NCBI RefSeq assembly: GCF_002135205.1
Contig: NZ_NEFZ01000003.1
Coordinates: 1 to 64,000, forward strand
Reading direction: 5' to 3'
DNA from: Acinetobacter sp. ANC 4204
GTDB lineage: Bacteria; Pseudomonadota; Gammaproteobacteria; Pseudomonadales; Moraxellaceae
DNA length: 64,000 nt
The notes under the pieces were generated by a model, which was not told where the DNA came from, ran no database searches, and saw only the letters and a list, made by a program, of their open reading frames with translations. This document shows positions 25,021 to 33,645 of the stretch, piece by piece; within the stretch, counting starts at the first letter, position 1; every line of letters begins with the position of its first letter. The position numbers were made by a program, and so were the translations under genes.

Positions 25021-25665
25021 TTAGGCTTTGACAAAAGTCGTCCATGTATAATCTTGAGATTTACCGTTCAAAGTCATTTGTAACTGTTCACCCGGCTGCA
25101 ATGCTGCAACCCCTGCTGGTGTGCCCGTCATAACCACATCGCCTGCTTCCAAAGTGAAGACTTGGCTAATATCAGCCAACAAGGTACCAATATCAAAAAT
25201 TAGATGTGCCGTATTACCTGCTTGACGCAGCTCATTATTAACATGAAAGGTATAGTGCACATCATTCCAATCTTGTACTACATCGGAAACAGCAACCCAA
25301 TCTGCCAGTACACACGAACCATCAAAGGCTTTAGCACGCTCCCACGGTTGACCTTTGCCTTTCAAATCATCTTGCAAATCACGTAAGGTTAAGTCTAAGC
25401 CTAAGGTCACTGCACCTACCGCTTGAATAGCCTTGAGAGGGTCAGCTTCTTGAGTTAAACGTTGATCTATACGTAAAACCAGTTCACATTCATAGTGACA
25501 ACTGCCCCACGCAGGATTCCAAGAAATACCCGCATCTAAACTGAGCAGACTACTTGGTGGTTTGATAAATAAAACGGGACGATCAGGAATCGCATTGCCT
25601 AATTCTTTGGCATGGTCTGCATAACTACGACCGACACAGACAATTTTAGATGGACGTGTACTCAT
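25021..25665 (-). CDS. Fumarylacetoacetate hydrolase-family protein (YcgM-like)
   Basis: The 214-residue cytosolic protein has the FAH C-terminal fold with metal ligands E59, E61 and D91 (HYECELVL and LGLDLTLRD), the start CVGRSYADHAKE and a TGTPAGVAALQPGE motif. Family members cleave acylpyruvates or decarboxylate oxaloacetate; the short single-domain form resembles YcgM/FAHD1. AGAGGAAG precedes the ATG. It is followed on the same strand by nothing related; the YcxB-like gene lies upstream after 50 bases and may share a transcript. Confidence 0.9.
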   Translation of the reverse strand: MSTRPSKIVCVGRSYADHAKELGNAIPDRPVLFIKPPSSLLSLDAGISWNPAWGSCHYECELVLRIDQRLTQEADPLKAIQAVGAVTLGLDLTLRDLQDDLKGKGQPWERAKAFDGSCVLADWVAVSDVVQDWNDVHYTFHVNNELRQAGNTAHLIFDIGTLLADISQVFTLEAGDVVMTGTPAGVAALQPGEQLQMTLNGKSQDYTWTTFVKA

Positions 25666-25715
25666 GATCTTCCTCTTGCTTGGCGAATAATTTTATCGTG
25701 TTACGGTCAATACGC

Positions 25716-26213
25716 TTATTTTTTAAAGGTATTCTCAAACTTCGTTTGATCTGCACTCTCTATGAGTGCGCGCTTAGGCACAATCACCACAGTACGGTTT
25801 TTCAGCTCTAACATATAAGTTAACTTGCCGATGGCAAATTTCTGTACTTCATTATAATGGACCACCTGCTTGCGGCCATTGGCATAAATTTCCGCATAAT
25901 CTTGATATAAATCTATGCCCTGCTCACTTTTACCAAACTGATATTTCACAAACTGACGCTTAAACATCATTGGAAGAAACCAATAACGCATGAGAATTTG
26001 TAAAACCAAGAAAAATACACCCAATGCCACATAATAACGCCCGACACCTGTAAAGCCGAGCATAAAGCCCCACACAATAATCCCGATACTAATCAGAGGT
26101 GTAATAAAGCGCGTAATTTGCTTTTTACCAAAGGTCGCTAAAGCAAAACCATCTTGCGACTCTTCTAAAGTGAGAAAATAACGTGTCGATAATGCAGGTT
26201 TGTTCTCTGACAT
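25716..26213 (-). CDS. YcxB-like membrane protein
   Basis: The 165-residue product has an N-terminal cytosolic strand region (RYFLTLEESQDGFALATFG), two membrane helices (about 35-55 and 60-80) and a C-terminal YcxB-like PH-type domain ending in FAIGKLTYMLELKNRTVVIVPKRAL. The function of this family is unknown. The ribosome site is poor (CCTT then ATG). It is upstream of the FAA-hydrolase gene on the same strand. Confidence 0.78.
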   Translation of the reverse strand: MSENKPALSTRYFLTLEESQDGFALATFGKKQITRFITPLISIGIIVWGFMLGFTGVGRYYVALGVFFLVLQILMRYWFLPMMFKRQFVKYQFGKSEQGIDLYQDYAEIYANGRKQVVHYNEVQKFAIGKLTYMLELKNRTVVIVPKRALIESADQTKFENTFKK

Positions 26214-26452
26214 AAGGCTAGATCAAATTACTAAAAATATTGATCTCAATACTACAACACTATTTGGCATTTTCTTAGGACTTTCATACACGCAGCTGAA
26301 TGAGCTGGTTGTACACATGCAGTACGCGGTTAACTCTAAAAAAGAATCTGAATGAATATAAAAAGCACCAATACGCACACGTACAATAGAGAAAATGTAG
26401 CGAAATGAAACCTATGTTTTGCATATTAAAGTGAACAAAAACAATAGGCACA

Positions 26453-26478
26453 AAAAAACCGCAATTAAGCGGTTTTTT
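26453..26478 (-). terminator. Terminator after the downstream tRNA-Arg copy
   Basis: AAAAAACCGC pairs with GCGGTTTTTT around AATTAA, 16 bases beyond the CCA end of the tRNA at 26494. Confidence 0.92.
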
Positions 26479-26493
26479 CAATATTGATCAAGT

Positions 26494-26570
26494 TGGTGCG
26501 CTCAGAGAGATTCGAACTCCCGACCCCTTAGTTCGTAGCCAAGTGCTCTATCCAGCTGAGCTATGAGCGC
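26494..26570 (-). tRNA. tRNA-Arg (anticodon ACG), copy 3
   Basis: A 77-base cloverleaf on the minus strand starts GCGCTCATAGCTCAGCTGGA, has anticodon ACG in CTACGAA, a T-arm GGGAGTTCGAATCTC and an encoded CCA. It reads CGU/CGC/CGA after wobble A-to-I editing by TadA. It is identical to the other two copies here but has its own promoter and terminator. Confidence 0.98.
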
Positions 26571-26588
26571 GACGTCTTGATGGGGTGC

Positions 26589-26616
26589 ATTATACGTGAA
26601 TCCTATTTTTTGTTAA
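26589..26616 (-). promoter_or_regulatory. Promoter of tRNA-Arg copy 3
   Basis: On the minus strand a perfect TATAAT (26589-26594) is preceded by a 16-bp spacer and TTAACA (26611-26616). The -10 ends 18 bases before the mature tRNA. Confidence 0.75.
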
Positions 26617-26806
26617 GTCTTATTTCCATAAAAGTCGATCAACCGCCCACTTATTAAGCACAAAAGGTGCGAGATGCTGTATAAATCAACAAATTGAGGT
26701 TCCATAGCAGAATAGATAGGCAATCATGCAAGACTAAAGCTTTATTGATATCAAATCTTTCTTGATAAATCACTTTCTCAAGCAAAGCATTTCACTTTTT
26801 ACAGAC

Positions 26807-26832
26807 ACAAAAAAACCGCAACATGTGCGGTT
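26807..26832 (-). terminator. Terminator after tRNA-Arg copy 2
   Basis: AACCGCA pairs with TGCGGTT and is followed on the minus strand by T7. Its core is very like that of the terminator at 26453, which supports a duplication of the tRNA-plus-terminator unit. Confidence 0.85.
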
Positions 26833-26844
26833 GATTGTTCAAGT

Positions 26845-26921
26845 TGGTGCGCTCAGAGAGATTCGAACTCCCGACCCCTTAGTTCGTAGCCAAGTGCTCT
26901 ATCCAGCTGAGCTATGAGCGC
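26845..26921 (-). tRNA. tRNA-Arg (anticodon ACG), copy 2
   Basis: A 77-base minus-strand tRNA with encoded CCA, identical to the copies at 26494 and 26970. It is transcribed with copy 1 and tRNA-Ser, and is last in that transcript. Confidence 0.98.
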
Positions 26922-26969
26922 ATTACTTGTGTGCCAATTCAGGCGTTACGTTACATACAGTTTACTTAT

Positions 26970-27046
26970 TGGTGCGCTCAGAGAGATTCGAACTCCCGAC
27001 CCCTTAGTTCGTAGCCAAGTGCTCTATCCAGCTGAGCTATGAGCGC
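26970..27046 (-). tRNA. tRNA-Arg (anticodon ACG), copy 1
   Basis: A 77-base minus-strand tRNA with encoded CCA, identical to the other two copies. It lies 14 bases after tRNA-Ser and 48 bases before copy 2, so it is processed from the same precursor. Confidence 0.98.
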
Positions 27047-27060
27047 GACATAAGTAAAGT

Positions 27061-27150
27061 TGGCGGTGAGAGAGGGATTCGAACCCTCGGTACAGTTACC
27101 CGTACGCATCCTTAGCAGGGATGTGGTTTCAGCCACTCACCCATCTCACC
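27061..27150 (-). tRNA. tRNA-Ser (anticodon GCU)
   Basis: A 90-base class II tRNA with a long variable arm, anticodon GCT in CTGCTAA, and an encoded CCA. It reads AGC and AGU. It is the first gene of the minus-strand tRNA transcript. Confidence 0.98.
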
Positions 27151-27163
27151 GTAACGTGCCGCC

Positions 27164-27192
27164 ATAATACAAACTTCATGCTAGCACTGCAA
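27164..27192 (-). promoter_or_regulatory. Promoter of the tRNA-Ser/tRNA-Arg transcript
   Basis: On the minus strand: -35 TTGCAG (27187-27192), 17-bp spacer, -10 TATTAT (27164-27169), then a G+C-rich GGCGGCACG discriminator before tRNA-Ser. The rest of 27193-27417 should hold the rnr promoter; no certain boxes were found. Confidence 0.72.
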
Positions 27193-27417
27193 GCACAGAC
27201 GCTGCCTTTTTTGCATATTTTCGTTCAATTAAATACTTTTTAAACAATTTAGTGCTGATTCATCACAATTTCTTCTTTTCAACGCATCGCTGTGCTGAAT
27301 AAAACAGCAAATATCCTAAATTGCCGACATAAAACACAATATTGCAATCATTTGCGTGCAGTCTGTCTTCGCATGACTTATGCTAATCCTATCTACTGAG
27401 ATACAGCCAAAGACATT

Positions 27418-29853
27418 ATGAAAAATTGGGTCGATCCTGAAGCAAAAGCTGAAGCTGAACGTTATGACAATCCTATTCCGAGTCGCACGCTCATTTTAGA
27501 AACCATCGAAGAAAAAAAGACGGCGCTTTCACATGCGGATCTGGTTGAGATTTTTGAAATTGCAGATCAAAAAAGTATTGATGCGCTCAGCCACCGCCTG
27601 ATTGCAATGGTTCGTGATGGCCAACTCATGAAAGATGGTTTCAAGTTCCTTCTTGCGGAAGAACAACCTGAACATGAAGCAACGGTCTACATTAATAGTA
27701 AAGGCTTTGGTACGGCGAATATCACAGGGCATGAAGACCTTCTTCTCCCTGAGCGTGAACTTCGTCAAGTCTTTAATGGTGATCGTGTTAAAGTGCGCCA
27801 AACCTCAGTAGATCGTAAAGGTAAAGCTTGGGGCTTTATTACCGAGGTAGTGCAACACCGTGTGAAGCAAATCATTGGTAAAGTGTCGATACATGACGGT
27901 GAATACTTTATTCAGCCAGCAAATCCCAATGCGCACCAACCAATTACCTTAGAAAAAGAGTTAATCGAACACGCACAAGTCAAAGTGGGCGATTCGGTTC
28001 GTGTGGCAATTGATGACTACCCAACCAAAGAAGAGCTCGCCACTGGTCATATTGTACAATCTATGGCGGATAAGGCAGACACCGAAATCATCATCCCACA
28101 AACCATTTTAGAGTTTGGTCTGCCGTATGAGTTTCCTGAAGAGGTACTTAAAGAAGCAGAAAGTTTTAAAGAGCCATCAGCGCAAGACCGTGAAGGTCGT
28201 ATTGACCTACGTGATTTAGCCTTAGTCACTATTGATGGTGAAGATGCACGCGACTTTGACGATGCTGTTTATGCAGAAAAACGTCCAGGTGGAGGTTATC
28301 GTGTCGTGGTAGCCATTGCGGACGTCAGCCATTATGTCCGTTCAGGCAAACCGTTGGATGATGAAGCCCAGGAACGCGGTACATCGGTGTATTTCCCGCA
28401 CTTTGTTTTACCTATGTTACCTGAAGCCCTGTCGAATGGCTTATGTTCACTCAATCCACATGTTGACCGTCTGTGTATGGTCTGTGATTTAAACCTGTCC
28501 CGTGCAGGTCGCGTCACCAAGTTTGAGTTCTATCCATCAGTCATGCATTCAAAGGCACGTTTAACCTATACCAACGTTGCTCAATACTTTGAAGGTGACA
28601 GCAGTGCCATCCCAGAAGACCGTGATGTGCGCAAATCCTTAAACACCCTGTTCCAACTTTATCAAGTCCTCAAAGGTTTACGTGCAGAACGTCATGCTAT
28701 GGAATTTGAAACCGTTGAAACCTACATGACCTTTGATGAGCTAGGTGGGATTAAGGAAATTTTACCGCGTACGCGTAATGATGCTCACAAGCTGATTGAA
28801 GAATGTATGTTATTGGCAAATGTGGCCGCGGCTGAATATGCACTCGAACATGACGTGCCAATGCTATACCGTATTCATGAGCCACCTGAGTTCTCACGCA
28901 TTCAAAAGGTACGTGACTTTGTCAAACTACTAGGTCTACCGTTCCCAGAACAGCCGACTCAGAAAGACTATCAGGCCGTAATTGATGCAACCAAAGACCG
29001 GATTGATGCGCCTAGTATCCATGCCGTGCTGTTACGTTCGATGATGCAAGCCTACTACGGTGCGAATAACGCAGGTCACTTTGGCTTGGCTTATGAAGCG
29101 TATACGCACTTCACTTCTCCAATTCGTCGTTACCCAGACTTGTTGTTACACCGTGCCATTAAAGCCAAGTTAAAACATAAACCTGCACCTCTTTCAGGGG
29201 CTGCTTTGGATGATGCGGGTCAACATTTCTCCGCAACTGAACGTCGTGCAGATGAAGCGTCCCGTTCTGTCACCACATGGTTGAAATGTCATTATATGCA
29301 GCAGCATTTGGGTGAAGAGTTTGTCGGCACCATTTCTGCCGTAGCAGAATTTGGTCTGTTTGTAACGCTCAAAGATTTATATGTTGACGGCATGATCCAT
29401 GTCAGCCAACTGGGCGATGACTACTTTGTCTATGACCAACCAAGTCAGAGCTTGATTGGGCAGGCACGCGGTCAAAGCTTTAGTTTGGGCGATGAAGTAA
29501 AAATCAAAGTTGCAGCAGTGAATTTAGAAGATCGAAAAATTGATTTTGAATTATTGCAACAACTCTCACATGGTGGTCGGCCCATACGAAGTCGAGCACC
29601 CCGTGTTGGCAAAGCCAAAACAGCACGAAGCGAAAGTAAAGAAGAAGTCTTTAGCGAGTCGACAAACGCCTCTCCCAGTAACAGCGGAGACCAGCCCATA
29701 CGACGCAAAAAAGATAAATCCCAACCTAGCTCCTACAGCAAAAAGCCTGGTAAAAAATCTTCATCAAAGTCTGAAACAAAGGTTAAAGATAAAGTGAAGA
29801 AAAAGTCGAAACCTAAAAAGAAAAAATCCAACGCAAAAGCGAAAACTGAGTAA
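27418..29853 (+). CDS. rnr: Ribonuclease R
   Basis: A processive 3'-5' exoribonuclease that degrades structured RNA, including rRNA and mRNA. Domain order in the 811 residues: an N-terminal winged helix (about 20-85), two cold-shock domains (about 85-250), the catalytic RNB domain (about 260-590, with DGEDARDFDDAVYAEKR carrying the metal-binding Asp cluster), an S1 domain (about 635-720) and a Lys/Ser-rich basic tail (about 725-811). The tail is longer and more lysine-rich than average, as in RNases R that unwind RNA unaided. A terminator follows at once. Confidence 0.96.
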   Translation: MKNWVDPEAKAEAERYDNPIPSRTLILETIEEKKTALSHADLVEIFEIADQKSIDALSHRLIAMVRDGQLMKDGFKFLLAEEQPEHEATVYINSKGFGTANITGHEDLLLPERELRQVFNGDRVKVRQTSVDRKGKAWGFITEVVQHRVKQIIGKVSIHDGEYFIQPANPNAHQPITLEKELIEHAQVKVGDSVRVAIDDYPTKEELATGHIVQSMADKADTEIIIPQTILEFGLPYEFPEEVLKEAESFKEPSAQDREGRIDLRDLALVTIDGEDARDFDDAVYAEKRPGGGYRVVVAIADVSHYVRSGKPLDDEAQERGTSVYFPHFVLPMLPEALSNGLCSLNPHVDRLCMVCDLNLSRAGRVTKFEFYPSVMHSKARLTYTNVAQYFEGDSSAIPEDRDVRKSLNTLFQLYQVLKGLRAERHAMEFETVETYMTFDELGGIKEILPRTRNDAHKLIEECMLLANVAAAEYALEHDVPMLYRIHEPPEFSRIQKVRDFVKLLGLPFPEQPTQKDYQAVIDATKDRIDAPSIHAVLLRSMMQAYYGANNAGHFGLAYEAYTHFTSPIRRYPDLLLHRAIKAKLKHKPAPLSGAALDDAGQHFSATERRADEASRSVTTWLKCHYMQQHLGEEFVGTISAVAEFGLFVTLKDLYVDGMIHVSQLGDDYFVYDQPSQSLIGQARGQSFSLGDEVKIKVAAVNLEDRKIDFELLQQLSHGGRPIRSRAPRVGKAKTARSESKEEVFSESTNASPSNSGDQPIRRKKDKSQPSSYSKKPGKKSSSKSETKVKDKVKKKSKPKKKKSNAKAKTE

Positions 29854-29860
29854 ATGATGT

Positions 29861-29897
29861 AAAAGGTGCTAGGGCTTCATGTTCTAGCACCTTTTTT
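29861..29897 (+). terminator. Rho-independent terminator of rnr
   Basis: AAAAGGTGCTAG pairs with CTAGCACCTTTT around an 11-base loop and ends in T6. It lies seven bases after the stop codon. Confidence 0.92.
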
Positions 29898-29909
29898 CAT
29901 AGGACCAAC

Positions 29910-30791
29910 ATGAATTTTTTGCGTTTATTTTTAAGCAAACCCATCAGCCAATATCATCCCTTGCTTTATTTCATGGCTACACGTAGCCGACGTATGATGC
30001 GCTATTGGCAGTGGAAAACAGATGGGAAAGACTATGCACATTCATTTTCTAACGTCCCTTTGGCTTTTCGCGTCAAAAAGCATCAGTCCGTTCTGATTCG
30101 TAAATTAGGCGACAGTGATCAACACTGGCAACACAATAAAGTCATCAATCTCAAAATTGCCAGTCCATGTATTTCTGGGATTTTAGTCCATCCACAACAA
30201 ACGTTTTCTTTTTGTCAGTTGGTAGGACAACCAACAACTCAAAAAGGCTATGTCGAGGGAATGGAACTCAGCTTTGGGCAGGCTCGTGGTGGTATTGGTG
30301 GTGGTATTTGCCAAATTGCCAACCTCATCCACTGGCTTGTCTTGCATAGCCCGTTACAAGTGGTACAACGTTCACAGCATTCCTTTGACCCTTTTCCAGA
30401 TCATGGTCGAGTGCTCCCTTTTGGGAGCGGCGCTGCAATTTTTTATAACTATATTGATTATCAATTTTACAACCCCACTCCGCATAGCTTTCAAATTCGG
30501 CTTTGGTTTAGTGAGAAATGCCTAGAAGGTGAACTGCGCTGTTCCGCCGATTTAGGCTATGTCTACCATGTGTTTGAACAACAGCATGCTTTTCTTAAAA
30601 TCGGGACGGATTACTATCGTCAAAACGAAATATGGCGACACCGTAAAGAAAAATATAAAAGTGGTGAAATCTTAACAACCGAATGTATGACCCGTAACTT
30701 TGCCAAAGTGCTTTATCAGCCCTCACACATTGACCTGCACTATGCATCATGGACTGAATTTCAAACGGCGCAGAACATCAAAACCAATTAA
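29910..30791 (+). CDS. VanW-family protein
   Basis: The 293-residue protein carries the VanW domain: TFSFCQLVGQPTTQKGYVEGMELS (about 97-122, split for length), the glycine-rich GGIGGGICQIANLIHW (about 127-142) and FPDHGRVLPFGSGAAIFYN. VanW lies in glycopeptide-resistance clusters of Gram-positives, but its activity is unknown, and Acinetobacter members are chromosomal and not linked to resistance. No signal peptide is evident. AGGA precedes the ATG. It lies between the rnr terminator and prlC and may be co-transcribed with prlC, 67 bases downstream. Confidence 0.85.
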   Translation: MNFLRLFLSKPISQYHPLLYFMATRSRRMMRYWQWKTDGKDYAHSFSNVPLAFRVKKHQSVLIRKLGDSDQHWQHNKVINLKIASPCISGILVHPQQTFSFCQLVGQPTTQKGYVEGMELSFGQARGGIGGGICQIANLIHWLVLHSPLQVVQRSQHSFDPFPDHGRVLPFGSGAAIFYNYIDYQFYNPTPHSFQIRLWFSEKCLEGELRCSADLGYVYHVFEQQHAFLKIGTDYYRQNEIWRHRKEKYKSGEILTTECMTRNFAKVLYQPSHIDLHYASWTEFQTAQNIKTN

Positions 30792-30858
30792 AACTTGATT
30801 TCCCACGGCATCACCCTTACATCTAGTGATATCTGAACATTTAATTTGGCTTAAACGC

Positions 30859-32886
30859 ATGACATTAGAAAAAGCAACCTTGCCTGTTCCACAGTTTGAT
30901 CAAATCACCTTAGTACAACTCCAACAACAGATTGAACAAGCCATTCAACAGGGGCAAAGTTTTTTAAAAGACCTGAGTGAAGTCCCTGAATCGGTTCAGG
31001 CACAGCTTGCGGTCTTAGAACAAGTCGATACTCTAGAAAACAATATGAGCGAAACGTGGGGCGTACTGTCTCACCTCAATGCCGTGATGAACAATACTGA
31101 AACCCGCGAGCTCTATCAGTCTTTATTACCTGCATTAAGTGAGTACTATACCGAACTGGGTCAGCACACCGTACTGTATCAAACCTATCAGCACATTCAT
31201 GATGCTGCACAATTTGATCACCTCTCAGAAGCCCAACAAAGTGCGATTAAACTTGCACTGCGCGACTTTAAACTGTCGGGCGTAGCTTTAGAAGGTGAAG
31301 CGAAAAAACGTTATGCAGAAATCTCAGCTCGCTTATCACAACTGTCATCGGACTTTTCTAACCATGTTTTGGATGCAACACAAGCCTACTTCAAACCATT
31401 AACGGAAGATGAACTGGCAGGCCTCCCCCAAAGCAGTGTTGAACTTTTAAAACAATATGGTCAACAACGCGAACTTGATCAACCCGTTGCCACTTTAGAC
31501 TTTCCGTCATATTTGGCAATTATGACCTACGCGGAAAATCGCCCTTTACGCGAAGAGTTGTATCGCGCTTACACTACACGTGCATCTGACCAGTCTGAAC
31601 ATGCTGAGTTTGATAATACCGCGGTGATGGAAGAGATTTTAAGTTTGCGTCAGGAAATGGCAGCACTGTTAGGTTTCAACAATTATGCCGAGCTTTCATT
31701 GGCCAGCAAGATGGCGCCAAATGTAGCCACAGTCGATCAATTCTTACGTGATTTGGCTGAACATTCACGTGCCCCTGCGCTCAAAGAAGTAGCAGAGCTA
31801 AAAGCTATTGCCGCTGAAGATGGCCTTGAAGAGTTAAAACCGTGGGACAGCACGTATTATTCGGAAAAATTGAAAGTCCAACAGTTCAATTTATCTCAAG
31901 AAGCGCTCAAGCCTTACTTCCCTGCACCTAAAATTTTGCAGGGCTTATTTAGTATTGTGAACCGTCTTTATGGGATTCAAATTGTGGAGCGTGAAGCCCC
32001 AGTGTGGCATCCGGATGCACGCTATTTTGAACTCGAAGATCAAGGCACTGTGGTTGGTGGATTCTATTTTGACCTTTATGCACGTCAGGGCAAACGTGGT
32101 GGCGCATGGATGAGTGGTTTCCGCTCTCGCACCCAAACAACGCAAGGCCTACAAAAACCGATTTGCTATATGGTATGTAACTTTACCCCACCTGTCGGTA
32201 ATCAAGCCGCACTATTGACTCATGATGAAGTCATTACCTTGTTCCATGAATTTGGACATGGTTTACATCATATGTTAACCGAAGTCGACAATATTGCAGT
32301 TGCGGGCACACACGGCGTAGCATGGGATGCAGTTGAACTACCAAGCCAATTCATGGAGTTTTGGGCATGGGACACCGAAAGCTTAGACTTACTCAGTGCT
32401 CATATTGACACCCAAGAAACCTTACCAGAAAATCTACTCAAAGCCTTGCTGGATGCACGTTTCTTCCAGTCTGGCATGCAAAGTCTACGTCAAATTGAGT
32501 TTGCCCTGTTCGACCTCAGCATTCATAAAACAGCCCCTGCTTTAAAAGCGGATCAAATCCAAGCCACCTTAAATGAGATCCGTGCACAGTATGCTGTTTT
32601 AGAAACCACGCCTTATAACCGCTTTCAACATAGTTTCAGCCATATTTTCGCAGGTGGCTACGCGGCGGGTTATTATTCTTATAAATGGGCGGAAGTTTTG
32701 GCGAGTGATGCCTTCGATCGTTTCGAAAATGAAGGAATTTTTAATACTGCCACTGGCAAAGAATTTCGCCAATTTATTCTAGCAGTTGGCGGAAAAGATA
32801 CTGCACTTGATGCATTTATCAATTTCCGTGGACGTGAGCCAAAAATAGATGCTTTACTTCGTCATCAAGGTTGGACGAACCGCTAA
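30859..32886 (+). CDS. prlC: Oligopeptidase A (M3 zinc metallopeptidase)
   Basis: A cytosolic thimet-type peptidase that degrades short peptides, including cleaved signal peptides. The 675-residue product has the helical N-terminal half and the M3 catalytic domain with LFHEFGHGLHHM (HExxH zinc site, about residue 465) and downstream Glu ligand region VAWDAVELPSQFME. A GTG 33 bases upstream is an alternative start; the ATG at 30859 fits the family, which starts near this point, though the ribosome site is weak for both. yheV follows after 46 bases. Confidence 0.94.
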   Translation: MTLEKATLPVPQFDQITLVQLQQQIEQAIQQGQSFLKDLSEVPESVQAQLAVLEQVDTLENNMSETWGVLSHLNAVMNNTETRELYQSLLPALSEYYTELGQHTVLYQTYQHIHDAAQFDHLSEAQQSAIKLALRDFKLSGVALEGEAKKRYAEISARLSQLSSDFSNHVLDATQAYFKPLTEDELAGLPQSSVELLKQYGQQRELDQPVATLDFPSYLAIMTYAENRPLREELYRAYTTRASDQSEHAEFDNTAVMEEILSLRQEMAALLGFNNYAELSLASKMAPNVATVDQFLRDLAEHSRAPALKEVAELKAIAAEDGLEELKPWDSTYYSEKLKVQQFNLSQEALKPYFPAPKILQGLFSIVNRLYGIQIVEREAPVWHPDARYFELEDQGTVVGGFYFDLYARQGKRGGAWMSGFRSRTQTTQGLQKPICYMVCNFTPPVGNQAALLTHDEVITLFHEFGHGLHHMLTEVDNIAVAGTHGVAWDAVELPSQFMEFWAWDTESLDLLSAHIDTQETLPENLLKALLDARFFQSGMQSLRQIEFALFDLSIHKTAPALKADQIQATLNEIRAQYAVLETTPYNRFQHSFSHIFAGGYAAGYYSYKWAEVLASDAFDRFENEGIFNTATGKEFRQFILAVGGKDTALDAFINFRGREPKIDALLRHQGWTNR

Positions 32887-32932
32887 AAATGTGAGTAAAC
32901 TAAGCGCCTAAATTGTTCAGAAGGTAAGTCTA

Positions 32933-33151
32933 ATGACTCTTAAACGCCGTTTCATTGCAGGTGCAAAATGTCCTAAATGTCAGGCAATGGATCGTGTCGT
33001 TATGCTTACCTCGAATGACGATGAATGGATTGAATGTATCGACTGTGGTTATTCTGAGAACCGACCTACCCATGTAGACGAGCCTCAGATCCCAGCTACC
33101 CCAGACGAAGTTGGGGTCATTCAATTTAAACCGCGTCAATCCAAAGAATAA
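32933..33151 (+). CDS. yheV: YheV-family putative zinc-ribbon protein
   Basis: A 72-residue protein with KRRFIAGAKCPKCQ (C13/C16) and ECIDCGYSEN (C35/C38), giving a four-cysteine zinc ribbon followed by a disordered tail. It belongs to DUF2387 and is small, cytosolic and of unknown function. AAGG lies nine bases before the ATG. The order prlC-yheV suggests co-transcription. The C-terminal codons run close to the next gene, with 13 bases to its preferred start. Confidence 0.9.
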   Translation: MTLKRRFIAGAKCPKCQAMDRVVMLTSNDDEWIECIDCGYSENRPTHVDEPQIPATPDEVGVIQFKPRQSKE

Positions 33152-33164
33152 AAGGTCGAGTCGA

Positions 33165-33584
33165 ATGTCACCCGTACAACACAACAATCCTAAATTGCTC
33201 TGGGGAATTACAGCAGGTCTGGTCGCAATCATTGCGATTTTTGCGCTGTATCAATGGATTTTTGCCTCACAAGAACCTGAAACACCCCCTCATCAAGCAG
33301 AATTGATTCAACCCACTGTGAAAGCCATTCCAGAAGTGCAAAATGCGGCATCAAAGGCAGCAGCAGAAAATACAGTAAAATTGGTTGAAGAGGATATTTT
33401 AACATCCCCTGTGCCTGAAAATTCATCTTTAGCCAAAGAAGAAGTAGCCAAACTGGACGACATTCAAACTCAACTCAAAGAACAAGAAACTACCTTGCAA
33501 GCGCAGCATAAAGATGCTGATGAATTAATGAAACTCAAAGAAGAACAAATTAAACTGTTAGAAGCCCAACTGGCAACACAGTAA
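33165..33584 (+). CDS. Single-pass membrane protein with coiled coil
   Basis: The 139-residue product has one membrane helix (about 12-32, LLWGITAGLVAIIAIFALYQWIF) and a C-terminal charged coiled coil (about 95-138) with heptad Leu/Ile. The rest is Pro/Glu-rich. The reading frame opens 54 bases earlier and would overlap yheV; the ATG at 33165 with AAGG nine bases upstream avoids this. I do not recognise the family. Type-II topology would put the coiled coil in the periplasm. A link to peptide or envelope functions is not evident. Confidence 0.72.
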   Translation: MSPVQHNNPKLLWGITAGLVAIIAIFALYQWIFASQEPETPPHQAELIQPTVKAIPEVQNAASKAAAENTVKLVEEDILTSPVPENSSLAKEEVAKLDDIQTQLKEQETTLQAQHKDADELMKLKEEQIKLLEAQLATQ

Positions 33585-33645
33585 TCCCCCTTTGCACTTT
33601 TTAAATACGCTAGAATATCAACCGATACTCTAGTGTATTTTTATC

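Noticed and set aside
26453..27192. tRNA cluster as an integration site for a mobile element
   Set aside because: No integrase, direct repeats or foreign genes lie beside the tRNAs; the repeats are the tRNA copies themselves.
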